From NCBI RefSeq assembly GCF_938045405.1, contig NZ_CALIMW010000120.1:1-15971 (forward strand): DNA of 15,971 bases, given 5' to 3'. Below, piece after piece: positions 4,996-11,744 of the stretch (the stretch's first letter is position 1; each line of letters starts with the position of its first letter). The translations under genes were made by a program, and so were the position numbers. Below the pieces are notes generated by a model. The model did not search any database. It was given only the letters and a program-made list of their open reading frames with translations, and had not been told where the DNA came from. Source of the stretch: an uncultured Campylobacter sp. GTDB lineage: Bacteria > Campylobacterota > Campylobacteria > Campylobacterales > Campylobacteraceae.

Positions 4996-7803
4996 TTAGC
5001 CGAAGCTTACGGGATCCATATCGATCTCGACGGGCAGATGCTCAAGCGTGCTCGCAGCGTTAATCAGCGGCACGTGCGAGCTAGCGCGCAGCAGAATTTC
5101 AAAGCGAAATTTCGACGCGATATAGGCGATGTCCGCCTTGCCGTAGCCGATGATCTCAAAGCTCTCGCTAGGACTTTCGCTCGCCTTCTCTTTCAAATAC
5201 TGCGCGGAATTTTCGGCAGTATTTTCGGCCGCTAAATTTATAAAATTTTGCGCGGCGCCGTTTCTTTCGAGCTTTAAATTTACGCTGTCCGCGCCTGCGT
5301 CGCAAGCTGAAATTTGCGCGGCATTTTTTAAATTTGAAGCGTTTTGGCGGTTTAAATTTACATCGCCCGCGCGCAGATCCGAGCTTTGAAATTTAAAATT
5401 TGACATCTGCTTACTGCCATGCTGCGCAGAATTTTGCAAATTTAAAGCGCTTAGATTTGCTTGCCCCGCGTCCAGCCCGTCATGCGATGCAAACGCGCTG
5501 CCTCCCGCCTGTTTGCGGCGCAAAAGATCAAGCGCCACGTTCATTATCTCGCTCGCTGCTTTTTCGTTTTTATGCGAGATCAGCACGCGCAAAAGTCGCA
5601 TATACGGCGGATAGAGCCCCTCGCGAAACTCCGCCTCGTCGCGCAAAAAATCGTCGTAGTTTTCGATATAATCCCTAAAAAAGCCGCTCTGGCGCGTCTG
5701 TATGACGACCCTGCCCTGCCCCGAGCGACCCGCGCGGCCAGCCACCTGCATCGCAAGTGCCAGCGTCTTTTCGCGCGCCCTAAAATCGGGATAGCTCAGA
5801 TGTTCGTCGATCCCCATTATCACCGCAAGATCGACGCCATGGTAATCGTGCCCCTTACTAAGCATCTGCGTGCCTACCAGAATGTCGATTTTATGGGCGT
5901 TGAAGTTATTGAGCAGCGCCTCAAGCTTGCGCTGCGTGGTGATCTCGTCGCGATCAAATTTCGCGATGCGGGCGTTCGGGAAACGCGCCGCAAGCTGTGC
6001 CGCAAGCTCGCCGGTGCCGATCTTGCGCGCCTGCATCACCTCGCCGCCGCAGTTTTCGCAAGACGCCCTGTAAAACGTGCTAAAGCCGCAGTAATGGCAC
6101 TTTAGTGCCGCAGCATCCGCGTGGTAGCTCATCCCGACGGCGCAAAACGGGCAGCGCACGATCTGCCCGCAGTTTTCGCAAACCATATATTTGTAGTTCG
6201 CGCGCGTCGGCAAAAACACGACCGCCTGCTTGCCGGCTTCGAGGCTGCGCCCGATCTCGGTTAAAATTTTGGGACTCAGCCCCGTCTCGCTCTCATCGAA
6301 AATGAAGCGCTTGGCGCTGCTAAAGTAGGTGCCGCGCAGGCGGAAGTGCGGCTGCTTCGCGTAGGTGCTAAGCGCAGGCGTCGCGGAGCCCAAAACCACG
6401 CGGATGCCAAGCTTCTTGCCGACGAAAATCGCGGCGTCGCGGGCATTTAGACGCGGTGCGGCGGCCGATTTATAGCTGTCGTCGTGCTCCTCATCCACGA
6501 CGATGAGGCCCAGATCGCTAAAGGGCAAAAACAGCGCCGAGCGGGCGCCTGCGATAAGCCTGATCTCGCCTGCGTTAAATTTTTCTAAAATTTCGCGCTT
6601 TTTTTTGGGCGAAATTTTGGAGTGCCAGACGCCGAGTCGCTCGCCGAAATAGCTCTGTAGCCGCTTCGTCATCTGCGGCGTGAGCGAGATTTCTGGCATC
6701 AAAAACAGCGCCTGCTTGCCCGCAGCGAGCGCCTGTGCGATCAGTGCGATATAAATTTCGCTCTTGCCGCTGCCCGTATCGCCGAAAATCAGCGATGTCT
6801 CATTGGCTTCGGCAAATTTACGTGCTTGCTCCTGCGCTGGGGTGAGGTTTGGAATTTTACCTATTTGAAGCGGAGATAGCGGCTGCGAAATGGGGCTTTG
6901 CGCGGTAGCGTCTAAATTTTGAATTAGGACGGAATTTTGCGCTGAAGTAGAATTTTGAATCGAAATGGAATTCTCTCCCTCGGTAAAATCCCACTCTTGG
7001 ATCGAATTTTGCGCGATGGCTAAATTTTGTTTGTGTGCAGGATCAGGTTCGGCAGCAAAATTTATTGTCGTAGCGGAATTTTGAACCAATGTAGAATTTT
7101 GGATTGAAACAGAATTTTGCTCATCGACAAAGTCCCTCTCTTGGATAGAATTCTGCGCGGCGGTAGAATTTGACGCCAAATTTTGAAAGATAATATCTTG
7201 CGCCTGCTTTAAATTTTGCTTTTGCATGGAATTTGGCGCGATGACGGAATTTATGACGGTAACAGAATTTTTTGAGATAGTAGAATTTCTCGTCAATGCA
7301 AAATTCTGGATTGAGGCGAAATTTTGTATGGCACTAAAGTCATCGTCGAGCGCAGAATTTTGTGCGGTGATGGAATTCTGCTCTGAAATAAAATTTTGTT
7401 CGCGGGTAGAAGCTTGTTTGCAAGCGGAGACCAACTCACTAACGGGAATTTGCTCGCAAGCGCAATTCCGCTCGGTCGTAGGATCCTCCTGCGAATTCCG
7501 CAAATTCTGCGTCGTCTCACTTGAAGGCTCAAAGATCCCGAATGCAACGCCCTTTTCGCAAACATAGTAATGCGCGATAAAATTTGCAAGTGCGATCTGA
7601 AACGGAGTAAATTTAAGCTGCGAAATTTCAGAAATTTCCTTGGTTTTGAAGCTCGGCTTTGGAACCTCGCGCAGGATTACAGCGGATTTGACGCTCGATT
7701 TTACAGGAACGGATACGATTTGATAAGCTGGAATTTTAAAATTTGAACTATAAGTAAGCGGCTTTAGGCTGGCACCCAAAACCGCAACTTCATAATAGAG
7801 CAT
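4996..7803 (-). CDS. priA: Primosomal protein N' (replication restart helicase PriA) with two large low-complexity inserts
   Basis: PriA is the 3'-5' helicase that reloads the replisome at stalled forks and recombination intermediates. Visible motifs are Walker A GDTGSGKS (341-348), DEEH (437-440), eight zinc-binding cysteines (542, 545, 551, 554, 569, 572, 582, 585) and the late helicase motifs GTQMLSKGHDY and QVAGRAGRSGQG. At 935 residues it is about 200-300 longer than typical PriA (732 in E. coli, shorter in Campylobacter). The excess is in two inserts: ~95-303, between the DNA-binding N-terminus and the helicase core and built of QNS hexapeptide repeats, and ~763-880, before the C-terminal domain and rich in A, N, Q, S and L. 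All motifs are intact, so it is probably functional. It starts 4 bp after the pseudopilin stop with no clear ribosome site, suggesting translational coupling. Confidence 0.95.
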   Translation of the reverse strand: MLYYEVAVLGASLKPLTYSSNFKIPAYQIVSVPVKSSVKSAVILREVPKPSFKTKEISEISQLKFTPFQIALANFIAHYYVCEKGVAFGIFEPSSETTQNLRNSQEDPTTERNCACEQIPVSELVSACKQASTREQNFISEQNSITAQNSALDDDFSAIQNFASIQNFALTRNSTISKNSVTVINSVIAPNSMQKQNLKQAQDIIFQNLASNSTAAQNSIQERDFVDEQNSVSIQNSTLVQNSATTINFAAEPDPAHKQNLAIAQNSIQEWDFTEGENSISIQNSTSAQNSVLIQNLDATAQSPISQPLSPLQIGKIPNLTPAQEQARKFAEANETSLIFGDTGSGKSEIYIALIAQALAAGKQALFLMPEISLTPQMTKRLQSYFGERLGVWHSKISPKKKREILEKFNAGEIRLIAGARSALFLPFSDLGLIVVDEEHDDSYKSAAAPRLNARDAAIFVGKKLGIRVVLGSATPALSTYAKQPHFRLRGTYFSSAKRFIFDESETGLSPKILTEIGRSLEAGKQAVVFLPTRANYKYMVCENCGQIVRCPFCAVGMSYHADAAALKCHYCGFSTFYRASCENCGGEVMQARKIGTGELAAQLAARFPNARIAKFDRDEITTQRKLEALLNNFNAHKIDILVGTQMLSKGHDYHGVDLAVIMGIDEHLSYPDFRAREKTLALAMQVAGRAGRSGQGRVVIQTRQSGFFRDYIENYDDFLRDEAEFREGLYPPYMRLLRVLISHKNEKAASEIMNVALDLLRRKQAGGSAFASHDGLDAGQANLSALNLQNSAQHGSKQMSNFKFQSSDLRAGDVNLNRQNASNLKNAAQISACDAGADSVNLKLERNGAAQNFINLAAENTAENSAQYLKEKASESPSESFEIIGYGKADIAYIASKFRFEILLRASSHVPLINAASTLEHLPVEIDMDPVSFG
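6914..7398. repeat. 18-bp-periodic RAATTY array inside priA
   Basis: Plus-strand cores GAATTTTG/AAATTTTG/GAATTC begin at 6914, 6932, 6950, 6968, 7004, 7022, 7058, 7076, 7094, 7112, 7148 and 7166, all on one 18-bp grid. There is one core at 7178, then a second grid: 7211, 7229, 7247, 7265, 7283, 7301, 7319, 7355, 7373 and 7391. Bases between the cores are diverged. On the coding strand the core reads CAA AAT TCN or CAA AAT TTN, giving a six-residue repeat around Q-N-S/F/L. A higher-order copy is also visible at 144 bp (eight units): the AQNSIQE(R/W)DF...SIQNST segments. More RAATTY words lie at 7446, 7493 and 7502. Confidence 0.9.
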
Positions 7804-7807
7804 TTAG

Positions 7808-8293
7808 CTATTGAGCTAAGGATTGACAAAGAGGCTGTTGATGATTGCAGTCGAACGAACCGACATTTCTATCTTTATTTGCACCGGAAGTGGGTATACT
7901 AGCTTTTGTTGGATAATAAGAAAAAGTAGTCTTTTTTCCTGCTACGTTAGCGATATATTCGGATGTGGCATTATCACTACCGTCTTTTTTTAAAGTCCAG
8001 CCGTTCCTACCGCCATCTCTCATAGGATAGATAGGTTGCTGCAAAACGCCTTCAAAAAGAGTGGCATTGTCCGAACCCTCCAAAGCGGGCCACGTAGTCA
8101 CGCCTCTCATCATATTCTCGCTTCTAACTAGCGAAAGTCCGCTTCTAATGGCAGCGATGTCTCCGCGCATCTTAGCGATCGTAGCATCATCGCGCGTAGC
8201 GGCTAATCTAGGCACCGCAATGCCCGCCAAAATACCTAAAACGACGATGACGAAAACAAGCTCTATCATCGTAAAAGCTTTTAAATTTTTCAT
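7808..8293 (-). CDS. Type II secretion/competence-type pseudopilin
   Basis: 161 residues. The prepilin leader MKNLKA is followed by FTMIELVFVIVVLGILAGIAVPRL: F at +1, the conserved Glu at +5 and a long hydrophobic helix. Residue -1 is Ala rather than Gly, which is frequent in Campylobacterota pseudopilins. The remainder is a small globular domain with two C-terminal cysteines (FDCNHQQPLC) that could form a disulfide. Such proteins are processed by a prepilin peptidase and assemble into a short periplasmic filament. Campylobacter uses a type II-like (Cts) system for DNA uptake, so a competence role is plausible, but other pseudopilin functions are possible. AAAGGA lies 6 bases before the ATG. 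The gene leads a two-gene unit with priA. Confidence 0.88.
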   Translation of the reverse strand: MKNLKAFTMIELVFVIVVLGILAGIAVPRLAATRDDATIAKMRGDIAAIRSGLSLVRSENMMRGVTTWPALEGSDNATLFEGVLQQPIYPMRDGGRNGWTLKKDGSDNATSEYIANVAGKKTTFSYYPTKASIPTSGANKDRNVGSFDCNHQQPLCQSLAQ

Positions 8294-8321
8294 GTTAAAT
8301 CCTTTGATTTAAAGTGAGATG

Positions 8322-8327
8322 ATTATA
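8322..8327 (-). promoter_or_regulatory. -10 box of the pseudopilin-priA unit
   Basis: Minus-strand TATAAT in the context GGCTATAATC, about 28 bases before the ATG, with A/T runs upstream instead of a -35. It lies in the 82-bp gap after psd, so pseudopilin-priA can be expressed separately from the mscL-psd operon. Confidence 0.6.
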
Positions 8328-8375
8328 GCCAAATTTAAATAAAATTAATTTTAGTTAAAGAAAAAATCCTGCATT

Positions 8376-9446
8376 TTAAATGGAATTTTGTGAAATTTCA
8401 TTAAATTCTGCGATTTTTTGTCCGAATTTTACGGACGTATCAGCCGGGGTTTCAAATTTTAAAAACTCGCTTTGCGCTACGAGTACGATCGTTGAGCCCA
8501 GCTCGAAATTTCCCAAATGATCGCCCTTTTTAAATTTTAAATTTTCATATTCGTAAAGCGCCTCAGCTCTACTTGCGCATGCATTCGTCTGTATTCGCAT
8601 ATCGAAATCAAATCTCATCTTGCCGACGTTTAAAGCACCCACGAAAACCATCCACAAAATCCCGCCGTTTCGCATTTTGCACTTCAAAATCACGCGCTCG
8701 TTTTTAGCGTAGAGGTTTGGAATTTTAAGTAAAAGCTTCTTCGCCACGCTGTAGAGATCGGCAGGGATATAAAGCGCCTGCAGCACGCCCAGATCGCACG
8801 GCGCGTGATAATGATGATAATCGCGCGGGCTTAGATAGATATTTGCGTAGCTTAAATTTACGCCGCTTGTATTTTTGCTGCCTTGGGCATCCTCTGCGCT
8901 CGTTTCGCGGCTCGCGCTATTTTCATCTCTGTAAATTTCAGCTCGCACGCCGCTTGCGGAATAATTTGCGCCATTTTTATCGCCTATGATTTTCGCTTGC
9001 GCGGCGCGAAATTTCATCCCTGCGCCGGCATCTTTTGCGCATCCGGTTCCAACCTCGCCGCTCCCGTTCGTAGTAACCGCCCCGCCATCTAAATTTTTAA
9101 CCGCTCCGCCGCTTTCGCTTGCCGTAAGCGTCCGCCCCAGCAGCTCGCTAAGGCTGTATTCGCAGCCTTTTACGCTAAAAGCCCGCAGATCGGCGCAGCA
9201 TCCGCTCTCAAAGATCACGCCGTCGCTAGGGCTTATAAAAGCCAGCTCATCTGCCACTATCTCGCGCGGACGCAGCAAACGACGAGTAAAAAGCGCGTTT
9301 AGGCTCGCGTAGCTTTGCGGCGGATCAAATTCGCTCATATCGATTTTGAAAAATTCCACATATTTGCGGTTGATAAAATTTTGTATAAATTTAGAGAATT
9401 TCACCGCGGCAATAACCCCAAAAATCCTCGAAATAAAACTTCTCAT
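8376..9446 (-). CDS. psd: Phosphatidylserine decarboxylase proenzyme
   Basis: Psd converts phosphatidylserine to phosphatidylethanolamine at the inner membrane. The proenzyme cleaves itself at LGS(T): here G317-S318, where Ser becomes the pyruvoyl group of the small alpha subunit. Other signatures are SPSDG (D75) and SPRDYHHYHAPCD (206-218), which supply the acid and histidine of the self-cleavage site. The N-terminus has the usual SLNALFTRRLLRPRE segment. At 356 residues it is longer than related Campylobacter enzymes because of a low-complexity insert at ~109-195 (rich in G, A, S, N, D and E) between the two catalytic blocks. It should still fold if the insert is a surface loop. The ATG abuts the stop of the phosphoesterase gene with AAAGG 7 bases upstream. 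A psd-phosphoesterase pair is, as I recall, also found in C. jejuni. Confidence 0.93.
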   Translation of the reverse strand: MRSFISRIFGVIAAVKFSKFIQNFINRKYVEFFKIDMSEFDPPQSYASLNALFTRRLLRPREIVADELAFISPSDGVIFESGCCADLRAFSVKGCEYSLSELLGRTLTASESGGAVKNLDGGAVTTNGSGEVGTGCAKDAGAGMKFRAAQAKIIGDKNGANYSASGVRAEIYRDENSASRETSAEDAQGSKNTSGVNLSYANIYLSPRDYHHYHAPCDLGVLQALYIPADLYSVAKKLLLKIPNLYAKNERVILKCKMRNGGILWMVFVGALNVGKMRFDFDMRIQTNACASRAEALYEYENLKFKKGDHLGNFELGSTIVLVAQSEFLKFETPADTSVKFGQKIAEFNEISQNSI

Positions 9447-10574
9447 CTATGCCTTTCTAAGCTTAAGTAGCGCGATCTCGGCATCGGCAAAGACCCTTAT
9501 CGGCGGGCCCCAAAACCCTACGCCGCTGCTTACGTAAATTTGCTTCAGCCCGTCGTTATACAGCCCGTAAAGATACTTCTGGCTAAGCAGCACCAAAAGC
9601 GTCCATGGGAAAATTTGCCCCGCGTGCGTGTGTCCGCAGATACACAGATCGACCTCGTCGCGTACGAAATCCACGACGTATTTGGGCTGATGAGCGAGTA
9701 AAATTTTTGGTTTATCGGGATCCGCCTGCGCTAGCGCAGCGCCGAGATCGGGCTGCATATATCCGAAGCGAAAGCCGCTAAGATCGTGCACGCCCATTAA
9801 ATTTAGCCCCTCAAATTCCACGCTTTCGTTTTGCAGCACCCGCACGCCCGCTTTTTGCATTGCCGTGATAAGCCCGCTTGCGTCGCCGCGGTAATACTCG
9901 TGGTTGCCCGTAACGAAAAAGATGGGCTTTTTTATCGCCTCAAGAGGCTGCAAAATATCCCCGAGCTCATCCGAGCGCAGATCAAACATATCGCCCACGA
10001 TCAGCAGCGCGTCATAATTTAGCGAGTTTATCTGCGCTACGACGCCTTGCAAAAATTCCTTTTTCAAAAACTCGCCTAGATGCACGTCCGAGATGACGAC
10101 GAAGCTTAGCTCGCGAGCTAAGTTTTTGATTTTTATTTCGCGCTCGGTGACTTTTGGTATCTTTAGCGCGTTATAAAGCCCTTTAAAAATATAGCTAAAC
10201 GCCATTATTACGAAGGTCACGTCGATAAAGGTTTTTAAAAATTTTCGCCTGTTTTCGCTAAATTTAACCACATGCGCGGCGGCGCTTAGCACATCGTAAG
10301 CAAGGCAGATAAAAAAGAGCGAAAAGGACGCTGCCATGCAAAATACGCAAGCTTTATAGAGCAGCTCGTTTTTAAAGCTTCCATTAAGCCCAAAACCCAC
10401 AAAAAATATCGCATCTAAAATCGCCAAAGCTACGCAAAGCAAGCTCAAGGCAGGGCGGAAGATCACGAAATTTTTATATGGCGTAAAGCGCGCGCTGATC
10501 GATCTGTAGACGTAAAGATTAAAAAACAGAAATAAAACGGTGCCGACGATCGGAAAAATATAGGTGCTTTTCAA
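9447..10574 (-). CDS. Membrane-bound calcineurin-like metallophosphoesterase
   Basis: 375 residues from a TTG start, with AAGG 7 bases upstream and the previous stop 3 bp away. Residues ~1-135 carry about four transmembrane helices, and the C-terminal ~155-375 is the metallophosphoesterase domain. All metal-site motifs are present: SDVHLG (D163, H165), GDMFD (D195, D198), GNHE (224-226), AHQP (H295) and GHTHAGQ (H315, H317). This is the YkuE-like family, acting on phosphate or pyrophosphate esters at the membrane surface. The neighbouring psd suggests a lipid substrate. Calcineurin-type enzymes (LpxH, LpxG and, as I recall, an enzyme named LpxJ in Campylobacterota) cleave UDP-2,3-diacylglucosamine in lipid A synthesis, and this is a candidate for that step. 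The substrate cannot be fixed from motifs alone. Confidence 0.88.
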   Translation of the reverse strand: MKSTYIFPIVGTVLFLFFNLYVYRSISARFTPYKNFVIFRPALSLLCVALAILDAIFFVGFGLNGSFKNELLYKACVFCMAASFSLFFICLAYDVLSAAAHVVKFSENRRKFLKTFIDVTFVIMAFSYIFKGLYNALKIPKVTEREIKIKNLARELSFVVISDVHLGEFLKKEFLQGVVAQINSLNYDALLIVGDMFDLRSDELGDILQPLEAIKKPIFFVTGNHEYYRGDASGLITAMQKAGVRVLQNESVEFEGLNLMGVHDLSGFRFGYMQPDLGAALAQADPDKPKILLAHQPKYVVDFVRDEVDLCICGHTHAGQIFPWTLLVLLSQKYLYGLYNDGLKQIYVSSGVGFWGPPIRVFADAEIALLKLRKA

Positions 10575-10577
10575 ACT

Positions 10578-11216
10578 CTAGCCTTGGATATACTCGTCCA
10601 GCTTATCTTTATCAAAGCCCGTGATTTCTTGCTTATCGTCTAAAATTAGCGCGCCGCTCTTTTTAAATTTAGTGATGGTGCGCGAAAATGTTTCGGGGGT
10701 GACATTTAGAATTTTGGCTATTCTAGTGTATTTTGTGCTCATAAAAATATCAAAATTTTCGTTGATAAACTTAGCGATTTTGCCGTCGCAGTTAAGCACG
10801 ACTTGATTATCAAAGACCGCATTTAGCGCGCGGATCTTCTCAGACATCGATTTTAAAAGCTCCAGGCAAATTTTAGGATCGCTCATAAACTCGTTTTTAA
10901 ATTTTTCATAATCGATCTTTAGCACCTCGCCGTTTGTCGAAAACACGCCGCTTGCAGGATAGCTCGTCTCTTCGAAATTTACCATCTCGGCTACGAGCGA
11001 GATGGGGCGGATCTCGCGCATATGGATCTCACGCCCCTTTGCGGAGGTTTTATAGATTTTTAAAATTCCTTTTAGCAGGATTAATAGATACTGCGAGCGC
11101 TCGCCCTCGAAAAATAAAATTTCGCCCTTTTTGTAGCTTTTATGGATGCTAATCTGCTCCAAACGATCGATTTGCGCTGCGCTTAGAGCTTTAAAATAAG
11201 GAATTCTCTCAAGCAT
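10578..11216 (-). CDS. Crp/Fnr-family transcriptional regulator
   Basis: 212 residues. Residues ~10-115 form a cyclic-nucleotide-binding-type beta-roll (KKGEILFFEGERSQYLLILLKG), followed by the dimer helix at ~115-140 and a winged helix-turn-helix at ~160-195 (TRIAKILNVTPETFSRTITKFKKSGAL). It has only two cysteines (C137 in PKICLEL region and one in VLNCDGK), not the N-terminal cluster of an oxygen-sensing FNR, so another ligand or haem sensing is more likely. NssR-like nitrosative-stress regulators of Campylobacter belong to the same superfamily, but I cannot assign it there. It lies 9 bp after mscL and 3 bp before the phosphoesterase gene, as a middle member of the operon. Its targets are not evident in the window. 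Confidence 0.88.
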   Translation of the reverse strand: MLERIPYFKALSAAQIDRLEQISIHKSYKKGEILFFEGERSQYLLILLKGILKIYKTSAKGREIHMREIRPISLVAEMVNFEETSYPASGVFSTNGEVLKIDYEKFKNEFMSDPKICLELLKSMSEKIRALNAVFDNQVVLNCDGKIAKFINENFDIFMSTKYTRIAKILNVTPETFSRTITKFKKSGALILDDKQEITGFDKDKLDEYIQG

Positions 11217-11225
11217 CGCCGCGAC

Positions 11226-11630
11226 CTATTTTTTAAGCAGGTCTCTTATCTCGGTAAGAAGTTTAATCTCTTCGCTAGGCTCGGCAGGTGCGGCAGGCTC
11301 CGGCGCAGGCTCGGCCGGCTTTTTAAGCTTATTGATCGCCTTGATCGCGCAGAATATACAAAACGCGATGATTATAAAATCGACCGTTACTTGGATAAAC
11401 GAGCCGTAGTTTATCGTAACAGCCGGGGTCTGCCCCACCGCTTCTTTTAGCACGATCTTAAGATCGGTAAAATTCATGCCTCCCGTAAGAAGTCCTAAAA
11501 CCGGCATCATAATGTCGCTTACGAGCGAGGTTACGATCTTGCCGAAAGCCCCGCCGATGACGACACCCACTGCCATATCGATGACATTTCCTTTCATCGC
11601 AAATTCTTTGAATTCCTGAATGAAACTCAT
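11226..11630 (-). CDS. mscL: Large-conductance mechanosensitive channel MscL
   Basis: 134 residues, the usual length. The start MSFIQEFKEFAMKGNVIDMAVGVVIG shows the amphipathic S1 helix and the glycine-rich pore-lining first transmembrane segment (~15-45). It is followed by a periplasmic loop, the second membrane helix (~75-100), a linker of A/P/E repeats and the cytoplasmic bundle helix EEIKLLTEIRDLLKK. The pentameric channel opens under membrane tension to release solutes during hypo-osmotic shock. AAGGAG is 5 bases before the ATG. It is the first gene of the mscL-regulator-phosphoesterase-psd run, diverging from gltX. Confidence 0.96.
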   Translation of the reverse strand: MSFIQEFKEFAMKGNVIDMAVGVVIGGAFGKIVTSLVSDIMMPVLGLLTGGMNFTDLKIVLKEAVGQTPAVTINYGSFIQVTVDFIIIAFCIFCAIKAINKLKKPAEPAPEPAAPAEPSEEIKLLTEIRDLLKK

Positions 11631-11656
11631 ATTGTCTCCTTAAATAAAATGCGCCG

Positions 11657-11662
11657 ATATTA
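11657..11662 (-). promoter_or_regulatory. Probable -10 box of mscL
   Basis: Minus-strand TAATAT in the context GGCTAATATC, 26 bases before the ATG, with T/A tracts upstream. The GGC lead-in resembles that of the pseudopilin promoter. Confidence 0.45.
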
Positions 11663-11706
11663 GCCTATTTTTGCTTTGTTTTTGCTTTTTATTAGGAAGT
11701 AAAAAG

Positions 11707-11712
11707 TATAAT
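11707..11712 (+). promoter_or_regulatory. -10 box of gltX
   Basis: TATAAT after an A-run, 32 bases before the TTG start of gltX, back-to-back with the mscL promoter in a 114-bp divergent gap. AAAGGA at 11733-11738 is the ribosome site. Confidence 0.6.
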
Positions 11713-11744
11713 CCCAGCTTAAATTTAAACCCAAAGGACCTAAA

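Noticed and set aside
5461..6105. Long plus-strand frame antisense to priA
   Set aside because: It runs opposite the zinc and helicase motifs of priA, its product is rich in R, A and H with no domain, and no ribosome site or promoter supports it.
6914..7398. CRISPR array
   Set aside because: The repeats are only 6-8 bp at an 18-bp pitch, lie in an open coding frame and have no spacer/repeat architecture.
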